Shown here: positions 23,744-34,840 of the stretch, piece after piece
Position numbering within the stretch: the first letter of the stretch is position 1
Layout of the letters: every line of letters starts with the position of its first letter
Source: Boesenbergia rotunda
Lineage: Eukaryota > Streptophyta > Magnoliopsida > Zingiberales > Zingiberaceae
Reading direction: 5' to 3'
Assembly (NCBI GenBank): GCA_024364735.1
Contig: JAGFNQ010004753.1
Span: 1 to 64,000, forward strand
DNA length: 64,000 nucleotides
The notes under the pieces: generated by a model
What the model was told of the DNA's origin: nothing
What the model saw: only the letters and a program-made list of their open reading frames with translations
The model's database searches: none
Translations under genes and position numbers: made by a program

Positions 23744-24098
23744 GGAAGTCCGTTCGAGAAGAAAGGCCGGAGAATGACTCAGGTGAACCCAACTTCGGAT
23801 GGCCCGAAATCACCTAGAAGACCTGCCAGAAGGCTGACCAACAAGTTGTTGACTAGGTGCTCCCGGGCGCCCAAGTCAACTTGGGCCCCCGTGTATGGGG
23901 GCACCCCCATTGACTCAAGCGCTCATATTCCCGGGCGCCCGAATCCACTCAAGCGCCCTAGATTTGAAGATTTATTCAAAAGTAACTGTTTGCGGCCGTT
24001 TGCGACGTGGGTAAGCACTAACCATATGTCAGGTGCTTGTGTGCACTAGGGTGCCCGAGAAGTGTCACGTCAATATTTTGATAACCTTTCACAAGGAC

Positions 24099-24106
24099 TA
24101 TAAATA
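24099..24106 (+). promoter_or_regulatory. TATA box in the R1 3' LTR
   Basis: TATAAATA lies about 320 bp before the LTR end, a usual place for the start of LTR transcription. The equivalent position in the R1 5' LTR is mutated. Confidence 0.5.
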
Positions 24107-24432
24107 AATCCTTGAACACAATTCATTTCACGAATTAAATTGTAATGAAATTCTTCTTGAGTTTTCTTTATTTTTCTCTGAGTTCAAATTGTGTAAGAGA
24201 CTTCTCAGCCACAAGGAGTATATTTGGAGTTGAGTTTGTCATTGTTTGAATTAGCAACCATCCTAGTTACAACCAAATAAACATTTAATGTCTCTTTTCT
24301 TTTCTTTATTAATTATTTTATGTTATTGTTCTGTTGATTACTAACCTTATTTTTAAGTCGAACAAAAGATCTAGTATAATTTTTAAGGGGTAATTCACCC
24401 TCTTTTGCCAGCTAACCGATCCTAACACAACT

Positions 24433-25441
24433 ATTGTGCATGTGATAATAATAGATCTTATGCGTATAGATACGCGGTTCGATCCCCAACTACGAGATAT
24501 TTTGCAAAAAAATTTCCTCCAAATGAGACGTGAACCCTAGAACGCTGGACTTCTAGATCGCTCATCATGAGTACTTCCCAATATACTCTAGTGACTGGTG
24601 AGACTTTAGTGAAATCGGACTGATTACTCCAAGTATTACTTGGTTTATCATTTGTTTTTTTTTATGCGTATGGATACAGTAATATCTAATCAGTTACCTG
24701 TAACTAAATGTTATTGATATAATCAAAAGTAATTAGAATGTTATTTATTTAATGGATATGCCATGCATAATTATAGTTTAATTAACTCACAAATGAATCA
24801 ACCTATTTATAAATGGGTGATGTGAGAATTTTAAATTAGAATTATTCATCAAACAGATTAAAGATCAAATTTAGATTAAGTGTGTGGTAGGTCAATTAGG
24901 CAATGCTTCATTTATGACCTATCAAGCTAAATTATATTTCTTATTTTAAAATTACGTTTGATAAGATATAATCAGTCTTATAATATAATCATGATTACAT
25001 TATAAGATTAATTATTTTGTTTGGTATAATTTTAAAATTGTAATATAATATAATCTGTATTACAAAAGCTAGTTAAAGTATTATAATCTGAATCATAAAG
25101 TCAACAACATGTAATCTGGATTATATTACAGGTTCAATTATATTACAAAATGAATTACATTATTCCTAATCAAACGTAACGTAAATATAGAAGAAGGAAA
25201 TTTAATCCCATCCAATTTTAAATGGATGAAAAATCCAATTTGAAGTGGACGATCCGGTTCGCATTCTATAACAAAGAATACGTTGTCCCTTCACTTGGGT
25301 TCAGTTGATTCATCCATTTTGAAATTAACCATTCAAATCGTGTCTCATCTAAAGGAACACTTTGTCCCTTCATCTGAATGCATCTGAGCTCTTAATTTTA
25401 AATTCAACAGTTAAGATTGAGTCGTTGAAAGGAGCACATGT
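24433..25441. other. AT-rich flank with a tRNA-like motif and a possible small inverted-repeat element
   Basis: No gene is seen. Near 24480 the string gcggttcgatcccc resembles the B box of a tRNA-derived SINE, but no convincing A box is present. At about 24950-25185 the ends attacgtttgat and atcaaacgtaac are complementary over about a dozen bases around an AT-rich body of roughly 240 bp, which could be a MITE remnant. The rest is AT-rich unique-looking sequence. Confidence 0.35.
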
Positions 25442-25450
25442 CCTCTCATT
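25442..25450. repeat. 9-bp target-site duplication, left copy
   Basis: cctctcatt here is repeated exactly at 30688-30696. Nine bases is typical of Mutator-like transposition. Confidence 0.92.
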
Positions 25451-27317
25451 CGGCAATTTACCAAAGGGCGTACCCAAAAATTGGTATTTACCAAAAGACG
25501 TACTATGATTTCATTGTTACCAAATAACGCACTTATTTTAGTGAACTTCCTCTTATACCCCTCCTGCCAAAGTACTGCATGTCATTCTCTTTCTCTTTCT
25601 CTTTATCATTCTTAATAACGAATTCCGAGACATTTGAAAAGATTTTTTCAGATTTTTTATTTTAAAATAATATATTATGGAATCGGATAAAAAACGTAAG
25701 ATAAAAACCGAAAAAATATTTCAATTAAAAAAATATCTCATCAAACGTGATTTCAAATATATACAGAGATCATTTTAATAATTTAATAATTTTTAAAAAT
25801 ACAAATAAATAATTTTTTTATATTTGATTAATATAAATTAATATATTTAATAATATTATTAAATATATTAATATATAAAAAAATAAAAAAAAAAGTTGAA
25901 GTTGATTTCAGGCCCACGCTGGGCCTGAAATATTTTATTTCAGGCCCAGCGTGGGCCTGAAATATTTTATTTCAGGCCCAGCGTGGGCCTGAAATAGAAA
26001 TAATTCAGGGCCTGAAATTAAATGATTTCAGGCCCTGCGTCGAATTGAAATCATGTGTTATGATAGGGTTTTTTACGTAGGTCTAAAATGTAAAGAAACA
26101 TCTCTTTATATTTTTGAAATCACAATAAAAATTATTGAGAAAGACTACTTTACGAGAGGAATTTTAATTAATATAAAATGACCATTATTTAAAAACGAAT
26201 TATATATATATATATATATATATAAGTCAAATATATTTATTATATTAATTTAATATTATATATTATATTAATATATTATATTTTAATAGATTTTGATTGG
26301 AGGGCCTGAAGTCATTTGACTTCAGGCCCTCCTTAGGCCTGAAGTCAGATGACTTCAGGCCCTGACTTCAGGCCCTGCGTAAATAATTAATTTAATAAAA
26401 ATAATTAATTATAAAAAAACTTCTAATGATTATTTTTGGTGTCCAAACTTCTAATGATTAAAAATTATATTGCAATAGGAGTTTTCTAGGTCTATCAGTG
26501 GGTTTCGCTCAAAACCCACTAATATTTTTTCAGAAATCCAGATATGAGAGGTCCATCAGTGGGTTTTGCTCAAAACCCACTGATGGACAAAACTACACCT
26601 ATTCCTTTGGGAAAAATAATAATTTAAGGTTTAGACACCTAAAATACATTCTCCTAACTCTACCCTAACTATTGATAATGTTTTTTCAGAAATCCAGATA
26701 TGGGAGGTCCATCAGTGGGTTTTGCCCAAAACCCACTGATGGACAAAACTACACCTATTCCTTTGGGAAAAATAATAATTTGAGGTTTAGACACCTAAAA
26801 TACATTCTCCTAACTCTACCATAACTATTGATAATGTTTTTTCAGAAATCCAGATATGGGAGGTCCATCAGTGGATTTTGCCCAAAACCCACTGATGGAA
26901 GAACTAAATTACACCTATTACTTTGAGAAAATTAATAATTTAATAATTTTTAAAAATATAAATAAATAATTTTTTATATTTGATTAATATAAATTAATAT
27001 ATTTAATAATATTATTAAATATATTAATATATAAAAAATAAAAAAAGTTGAAGTTGATTTCAGGCCCACGCTGGGCCTGAAATATTTTATTTCAGGCCCA
27101 GCGTGGGCCTGAAATATTTTATTTCAGGGCCTGAAATTAAATGATTTCAGGTCCTGTGTCGAATTGAAATCTTGTGTTATGATAGGGTTTTTTACGTAGG
27201 TCTAAAATGTAAAGAAATATCTCTTTATATTTTTGAAATCAAAATAAAAATCATTGAGAAAGACTACTTCACGAGAGGAATTCTAATTAATATAAAATGA
27301 CCATTATATTAAAAACG

Positions 27318-27365
<48 letters not shown>

Positions 27366-28917
27366 AAGTCAAATATTATTTATTATATTAATTTAATATT
27401 ATATATTATATTAATATATTATATTTTAATAGATTTTGATTGGAAGGCCTGAAGTCATTTGACTTCAGGCCCTCCTTAGGCCTGAAGTCAGATGACTTCA
27501 GGCCCTCCTTGGGCCTGAAGTCAGATGACTTCAGGCCCTGCGTAAATAATTAATTTAATAAAAATAATTAATTATAAAAAAACTTCTAATGATTATTTTA
27601 GTTGTCCAAACTTCTAATGATTAAAAATTATATTGCAATAGGAGTTTTCTAGGTCTATCAGTGGGTTTCGCTCAAAACCCATTGATATTTTTTCAGAAAT
27701 CCAGATATGAGAGGTCCATCAGTGGGTTTTGCTCAAAACCCACTGATGGACTAAACTACACCTATTGCTTTGGGAAAAATAATAATTTGAGGTTTGGACA
27801 CCTAAAATACATTCTCCTAACTCTACCCTAACTATTGATAATGTTTTTTCAGAAATCCAGATATGGGAGGTCCATCAGTGGATTTTGCTCAAAACCCACT
27901 GATGGACTAAACTACACCTATTCCTTTGAAAAATATAATAATTTGAGGTTTGGACACCTAAAATACATTCTCCTAACTCTACCCTAACTATTGATAATGT
28001 TTTTTCAGAAATTCAGATATGGGAGGTCCATCAGTGGGTTTTGCTCAAAACCCACTGATGGAAGAACTAAACTACACCTATTACTTTGGAAAAATTAATA
28101 ATTTTTTAATTTTTTAATAATATTATTAAATAATATATTTAATAAATTAATAAATAATATAGATTAATATAAATTAATATATTTAATAATATTACATCTT
28201 TTGGTAAATAAATTAATAAATATATTTAATAATTTTTTAATAATATTATTAAATATATTAATTTATATTAATCTATATTATTTATTAATTTATTAAATAT
28301 ATTATTTAATAATATTATTAAAAATTATTAAATTATTATTTTTCCCAAAGGAATAGGTGTAGTTTAGTCCATCAGTGGGTTTTGAGCAAAACCCACTGAT
28401 GGACCTCCCATATCTGGATTTCTGAAAAAACATTATCAATAGTTAGGGTAGAGTTAGGAGAATGTATTTTAGGTGTCCAAACCTCAAATTATTATTTTTC
28501 CCAAAGCAATAGGTATAGTTTAGTCCATCAGTGGGTTTTGAGCAAAACCCACTGATTGACCTCTCATATCTGGATTTCTGAAAAAATATCAGTGGGTTTG
28601 AGCGAAACCCGCTGATAGACCTAGAAAACTCCTATTGCAATATAATTTTTAATCACTAGAAGTTTAGACATCAAAAATAATCATTAGAAATTTTTTTATA
28701 ATTAATTATTTTTATTAAATTAATTATTTACGCAGGGCCTGAAGTCAGATGACTTCAGGCCCAAGAAGGGCCTGAAGTCATCTGACTTCAGGCCTAAGGA
28801 GGGCCTGAAGTCAAATGACTTCAGGCCCTCCAATCAAAATCTATTAAAATATAATATATTAATATAATATATTAATATAATATATAATATTAAATTAATA
28901 CAATAAATAATATTTGA

Positions 28918-28954
<37 letters not shown>

Positions 28955-30687
28955 CATTTTTAATATAATGGTCATTTTATATTAATTAGAATTCCTCTCG
29001 TAAAGTAGTCTTTCTCAATGATTTTTATTGTGATTTCAAAAATATAAAGAGATGTTTCTTTACATTTTAGACCTACGTAAAAAACCCTATCATAACACAT
29101 GATTTCAATTTGACGCAGGGCCTGAAATCATTTAATTTCAGGCCCTGAGTTATTTCTATTTCAGGCCCACGCTGGGCTTGAAATAAAATATTTCAGGCCC
29201 ACGCTGGGCCTGAAATAAAATATTTCAGGCCTAGCGTGGGTCTGAAATCAACTTCAACTTTTTTTTTATTTTTTATATATTAATATATTTAATAATATTA
29301 TTAAATATATTAATTTATATTAATCAAATATAAAAAAATTATTTATTTATATTTTTAAAAATTATTAAATTATTAATTTTCTTAAAGTAATAGGTGTAAT
29401 TTAGTTCTTCCATCAGTGGATTTTGGGCAAAACCCACTGATAGACCTCCCATATCTGGATTTCTGAAAAAACATTATCAATAGTTAGGGTAGAGTTAGGA
29501 GAATGTAATTTAAGTGTCCAAACCTCAAATTATTATTTTTCCCAAAGGAATAGGTGTAGTTTAGTCCATCAGTGAGTTTTGAGCAAAACCCACTGATGGA
29601 CCTCTCATATCTGGATTTCTGAAAAAATATCAGTGGGTTTTGAGCGAAACCCACTGATAGACCTAGAAAACTCCTATTGCAATATAATTTTTAATCATTA
29701 GAAGTTTGGACACCAAAAATAATCATTAGAAGTTTTTTTATAATTAATTATTTTTATTAAATTAATTATTTACGCAGGGCCTGAAGTCATCTAACTCCAG
29801 GCTTAAGGAGGGCCTGAAGTCAAATGACTTCAGGCCCTCCAATCAAAATCTATTAAAATATATATTAATATAATATATAATATTAAATTAATATAATAAA
29901 TAATATTTGACTTCTTTTTATATATATATATATATATATAATTCGTTTTTAATATAATGGTCATTTTTTATTAATTAGAATTTCTCTCGTAAAGTAGTCT
30001 TTCTCAATAATTTTTATTGTGATTTCAAAAATATAAAGAGATGTTTCTTTACATTTTAGACCTACATAAAAAACCCTATCATAACACATGATTTCAATTC
30101 GACGCAGGGCCTGAAATCATTTAATTTCAGGCTCTGAGTTATTTCTATTTCAGGCCCACGCTGGGCCTGAAATAAAATATTTCAGGCCCACGCTGGGCCT
30201 GAAATAAAATATTTCAGGCCCAGCGTGGCCTGAAATCAACTTCAACTTTTTTTTATTTTTTATATATTAATATATTTAATAATATTATTAAATATATTAA
30301 TTTATATTAATCAAATATAAAAAAATTATTTATTTGTATTTTTAAAAATTATTAAATTATTAAAATGATCTCTGTATATATTTGAAATCACGTTTGATGA
30401 GATATTTTTTTAATTGAAATATTTTTTCGGTTTTTATCTTACGTTTTTTATCCGATTCCATAATATATTATTTTAAAATAAAAAATCTAAAAAAATCTTT
30501 TCAAATGTCTCGGAATTCGTTATTAAGAATGAGAAAGAGAAAGAGAAAGAGAATGACATGCAGTACTTTGGCGGGAGGGGTATAAGAGGAAGTTCACTAA
30601 AATAAGTGCGTTATTTGGTAACAATGAAACCATGATACGTCTTTTGGTAAATACCAATTTTTAGGTACGCCCTTTGGTAAATTGCCG
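25451..30687. mobile_element. Foldback Mutator-type DNA element, non-coding
   Basis: The ends are exact complements over about 20 bases (CGGCAATTTACCAAAGGG at 25451; its complement ends at 30687). The 9-bp sequence cctctcatt occurs at 25442-25450 and at 30688-30696, the target-duplication length of the Mutator superfamily. Nearly the whole 5,237 bp folds back: sequence from 25451 to about 28190 is repeated in reverse complement from about 28235 to 30687. Each arm holds two similar modules about 1.0-1.15 kb apart, arranged forward, forward, reverse, reverse. Modules carry ttcaggccca...tgggcctgaa hairpins, a 156-bp tandem unit with cagtgggttttg...caaaacccactg hairpins, and TA runs. No transposase or other reading frame is present. 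Confidence 0.92.
26420..26940. repeat. 156-bp tandem unit with nested palindrome, left arm of the foldback element
   Basis: Successive copies of actgatgga lie 156 bases apart at about 26579, 26735 and 26891. Each unit contains cagtgggttttg facing caaaacccactg across a few bases, plus the stretches cagaaatccagatatggga and attctcctaactctac. The unit recurs at about 27650-28090 in the left arm and in reverse complement at about 28360-28630 and 29400-29680. It is also the relative of the 158-bp unit at 50890-51990. Confidence 0.8.
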
Positions 30688-30696
30688 CCTCTCATT
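30688..30696. repeat. 9-bp target-site duplication, right copy
   Basis: cctctcatt, an exact match of 25442-25450, directly follows the right terminal inverted repeat. Confidence 0.92.
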
Positions 30697-31540
30697 TGAA
30701 TGAGCCTGATCTGTCTTTCTTTATTCAGCAAGTCAGATTAAACAATATCACTGATCCAAAATGAGCTTACTTGATTTCCAGATTATGCAATATCAGTGCA
30801 AAATGTACCCTAAAGTACTCAATGCGCACATGCTTGATTAGTATTTCGTTGACCCTTAGGAATGAATAAAAGTTCGGTTAAATCGGATAAATTCATTGAA
30901 TTGATCGAATTTTAAAATTCGGTTTGATCGATTCAAAATTTTAATTTTTTTTTCTAAAAAATCAATTAAATCGATTCATGTTCAATTTTAAAATTCCTCA
31001 TTCGATTAAATTGAATAGACTGAATAAATAAGCTTTTTGAATCAAATCGAATTTTGAGATCATAATTTTAAAAATTCAATTAATTCGATTTTTACTAAAT
31101 TAATTGATATTTTATCGATTATGCTTGTTCAATTTTATTGAAAAATTCGGCTGGTTAGATTAGTTTGAAATGAAAACTCTCAATTCAATTAATTTAATTT
31201 AATTTTAATCGATTACTACTCCTATGGTTATGGTAAGATTAGTAGACCAATTAAATCCCAACAACTTAAAATATAATATAAGAAAGGTTAGATTCCTTTT
31301 CATGAAAGATTTCATTTGAGTTTACTTTAATTATTAATTTCTTAATATTTGTCGTTTTAAAATATTATATATTTTAAAATTATTTGTTTAAAATGTGAAT
31401 TTTAATTTTTTTTGTATCAATTTAAGATTTACTGGGACGGAATCCACTTGAATTATTTCTGAAATTTCAAAACCCATTTCCAACATTAACTCATCTTTCT
31501 TTCTTTTGTTTCTATCTCAAAAGAAACACAATATTGAGAA
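30697..31540. other. AT-rich intergenic stretch with low-complexity ATCGAATT-type sequence
   Basis: No gene or transposon ends are visible. From about 30860 to 31230 the sequence is a degenerate mixture of short words such as ttcggtttgatcgattc and aattcgatttt. It may be an old simple-sequence expansion or a very decayed element. Confidence 0.4.
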
Positions 31541-31626
31541 TCCTACCTTTATAATGCAGCTGAAAGAAGAGAAGCTTTGATTGTCATAGTTGGCGTCGTG
31601 TATATAAATCTGTTCACTTCTGCTCT

Positions 31627-32082
31627 TCAATTTGAAGGATGCACAGCCACTGCGTTCATCAAAAGTACTGATGACCACCAGTTCTCAGTGGAGTCTGTTG
31701 CAAAAGAAGAAGAAGAAAAAAACAGAGAAACAAGGATAATAAGCCCCTCAATCCCACCAGTGGCAGCTGGAAGGCACCACTCAGCATTGTCTCCATAAAT
31801 TTTGAACCTTTTGGCGCACACAGAATCACAACCAATGTAGCCCCAGATCCTCCCCACAACGATATCATTCTATTTCTCCAATTCCTGCCCATTTGTTAAT
31901 GCAGAACACAGTAATATTCCTCCTGCTTCATTGCATGCATGAAGTTGATCATGCATTGCTCTGCTGATCTTCTTTTGGAATGGAAGAATTGTGTCACAGG
32001 ACTCAGGAAGGCCCACATGCTGTAGCAGAGTTGTCAAGGAACTCAATAATTCCAGGAACACAACGTACTGGCTGGATAACAA
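31627..32082 (-). other. Possible exon remnant of an unrecognised gene
   Basis: Base composition is more balanced here than in the flanks. Two minus-strand frames are open: 32082-31870 (70 codons, includes CNEAGGILLCSALTNGQ) and 31857-31627 (76 codons, includes GRIWGYIGCDSVCAKRFKIY). I do not recognise either, and a third frame overlaps both. They could be exons or a decayed host-gene fragment, but no splice pattern, start context or domain supports a gene model. Treat it as a candidate only. Confidence 0.2.
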
Positions 32083-32099
32083 TCAAACTCGACTCGCTT

Positions 32100-34840
32100 T
32101 TTGATAGATGAGTACAGTGTCAATCCAATCAGGTATAGGAACTAATACCGAATCTCCAATCATACATGTTGTGCCAATTCCATGACCTTGTCTGGAAGGC
32201 TGCTGCTTTCCTGAATCGATGGAGAAGAGAACATGCTAGCAGATAGCTAAAGAAGGGTTTGGATCATGCAGCATCAATGGGTCCAAAGTCCTACCTTTAC
32301 AAGATCTAGTTAGTGGTGCAAAAAATATAAGAGGCTGATCATCTTTGAGAACTATCGTAGCCTGAAATTTTAGGATCAGGCAGCGTTATCTCTTCATTAA
32401 ACGCTACCTTTTATTTAATATATTTTTAATTATCTTATGCATTCATTTAATGAGTTACTTTCATCTTTGATATGGTTTTTTAGTACATTATTTTCAATAT
32501 ATTTAGAGTGAACACATGTTTCATTTAATCAGTTATTAAAATTTACCCAAATGTCCAAGTAAAATTTGGAGCAACCTTGTAGGTTTGAATACAGTGCAAG
32601 TTGCAGATCAAACAACTTTGTGGCGTCTCGTGTCGAAGTTTTAAATGTTAAATGTTAGACTAAATAGTAGGTGAATTTAGAATGATCGATTTGGTCTTAT
32701 AAAAATTTGTTATCGATAATCAAGATAAATCACATTTACGATGAACGATCTTAAAATAAATCCAGCGTATAAGGATCGACATTTACAGATAGAGAAGAGA
32801 GTTAAAGGAATTTTAATTGACATGCATGGTCGAATTGTACGGTAGAAGTGAGTCAAGGTGGCAATATGGTCAAGATTGACTCGGTGTGTTTATCCATATT
32901 CTAGCCTTACAAGTCACCGAGTTTTCCACTATCTCCACATCCGATAGACTCGGCCCAAAAGGCATGTCCACGCTGCCGGCCCGAGTTGACACGGCAGCCT
33001 CACGGGAGGAGAGCATATTCTCTATCCTATTTTTCCTCGTGCCCCCATCTGTCTTATTTGGCGATGAGTCATTTAATCGTTGATCGAATATTATCGGCGA
33101 CTTTCGATCGTCGTCCCAAATAAAATTATACCTTAGAAGATACGGTGAATCCGTCGAGATCGTCGCAATTGCGATCTCTCCGAATTTACCGTTGAATCCG
33201 ACGAGATTGCAATTGTGACGATTCTACCGATTCACCGTTCTCACAGAATATCATTTGATTCGGAACGATGATAAAAAATTATCGATGAATTCACGATCGA
33301 TTAATTAATCCATCATCGTCAACAAATATTAAAGAGATCAAACAGAGATCACTGGGAGAGAAAATCCCGTCTGCACGGCAGTCAACTCAAACACCATCTC
33401 AACTGCCAGTCCATAAGGCAGCAAGACGCTGGCTTTGCGCAATCTGCGGCCGATCAAGCAGGATGCCCGCGCATGCAGCTGTCGCTTTAAAGTCAAACCA
33501 CCACATCAACATAACGAATAGGAGTAATAGTAAAATATGTAATTTATTTATATGAACAATTATCATATCCAATCAATCAAATCTAATCGAATCCCCGACG
33601 GCAGAATTTAATAACGAAGAGCAGTCAAACTGAGAATCCTGGCCGCGGCTAGAGTGCCGGAGCAACACGGAAAAGCCTAAAGCGCGTCAGATCACATGGC
33701 CTGGAGCTTTACGGTCAGACCTGCACGTCATAGTAGTTTAAAATATGATATCGCGGTCAAATGTTCATTATCAAATGGAATTTGAAAGCCACGGCCTTCT
33801 GTAGCATTAGAGCGGTTGAGGATCCGTTAACATTTTCCTAGGCAATAATCAAGCAGGGCTCTTATCACGATCACGATGGTAATATATGATCCGTTCATCT
33901 TTAACGTCTCACTAACTCATTTCATAGTTAACATAAAATACATAAATTATGATGACTATGTACTAATCCGGATATTATAATTAGTACATGGGGAAGATGA
34001 TCACACTAATTTATTAAATTTTGATCTTCAAATTTCATTATAACAACACCCACGTACTACAATAATAAAACAAGGCCCCTATCACAGACAATACGAATAC
34101 GATAATTGGATGTCAAAATATAAATAAATATAATAATAGATTAAAAAACAATCCACCTATTATTACCAACCGAAATTGATACTAAAGAACATCTTCAATA
34201 ATATTTTTGTTACTCATGAAGGTTTATTTAAACAACCAACATTTTTAGACTTATTTTTCATTGGAGAAAAAATCCTCTATAATATATTATAATTAAGATT
34301 CGAATTTTAGATCCCTTGATTATGGAGAGTCTAATCATTATACTATTACCCGAGGTAATTATGCATATATAAATCCTATAATATATGACTGATAAAAAAT
34401 TATGTATAAATAAAATCTTAATAAATATGTGTGTAAGATTTACTCTTTCCAACCTTAGACTATCTCTACTTGCAAGTAGCGATGGAAATCATCAGGATTA
34501 GTGGGTCATCTAACACACTCGATCATAATCAGCTAATCTAGTTGTTATATTGATCATGTCACTTGACAACTTTTCATAATGAAATGCCTTAATTAAGTCC
34601 CATTGACATTAAAAAAAGCATGTTTAGTTAACCTAAACCTACTAATTTAATAGACATAATTCTACCAGTTTATAATAAAAATAAGTGCATCAATATCCAA
34701 GTTCTCATAAAATGTATAAATATAATATTAAGTGTTAAGATCTTTTAGGATAAACGTATGAATCGTCTTATGGAAGGAGCTTTTACCCAAATTTTGCTCG
34801 TTTGTAAAGCTTTACATGGCTGTAGAAATAGATGCATATC
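32100..34840. other. Intergenic region without recognised genes or transposon ends
   Basis: This is the longest part of the window that is not assigned to a transposon. It mixes AT-rich sequence with moderate-GC patches, for example 32940-33260 with repeated gagatcgtcgcaattgcgatctc-like strings (an imperfect hairpin) and 33360-33500. Short open frames such as 32886-33083 show no domain. It may hold regulatory DNA of a gene outside the window, which cannot be tested here. Confidence 0.45.

Larger units (their letters stand above)
19060..23748 (-). mobile_element. Copia-type element R2 (minus strand) with 5-bp target duplication ggaag
   Basis: The element proper is 19065-23743, 4,679 bp, flanked by ggaag at 19060-19064 and 23744-23748. 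Its LTRs are 19065-20056 and 22749-23743 (992 and 995 bp), both starting tgttagatc on the plus strand and ending gccccaaca. A TGGTATC primer site on the minus strand sits inside the right LTR and a polypurine tract (complement of atctcccattttttg) inside the left one, which sets the orientation. The internal region holds gag but no recognisable protease, integrase or reverse transcriptase. Confidence 0.92.
18809..24427 (+). mobile_element. 3' LTR of R1, split by element R2
   Basis: The first part is 18809-19064 and the second resumes at 23744 after R2; the 5-bp duplication ggaag is present on both sides of R2. The joined LTR is about 935 bp, against 901 bp for the 5' copy. The second part carries hairpin words of the gggcgcccg type at 23860-23955, a TATA box at 24099-24106, and ends gatcctaaca before the target duplication caact. 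Confidence 0.87.
15986..24432 (+). mobile_element. Copia-type element R1 with its 5-bp target duplication, interrupted by R2
   Basis: caact occurs at 15986-15990 and again at 24428-24432, flanking 15991-24427. The order is 5' LTR, tRNA-iMet primer site, gag remnant, AT-rich spacer, polypurine tract, 3' LTR. The 3' LTR is split by element R2 (19065-23743). Without R2 the element is about 3.75 kb, too short for a full copia element. It carries gag only, with no protease, integrase or reverse transcriptase, so it is non-autonomous. R3 and R4 further right belong to the same family, judged by LTR and gag similarity. Confidence 0.87.

Noticed and set aside
24433..24650. B-box-like ggttcgatcccc as a tRNA gene
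   Set aside because: No A box at the right distance and no cloverleaf can be drawn around it; at most a SINE remnant.
25895..26060. ttcaggccca palindromes considered as transcription terminators
   Set aside because: They are repeated many times in non-coding transposon arms, occur in both orientations and are not followed by gene ends; hairpin terminators of this kind are bacterial.
32886..33083. 65-codon open frame in the intergenic region
   Set aside because: No recognisable content, no promoter or splice context, and random frames of this length are expected in GC-moderate DNA.
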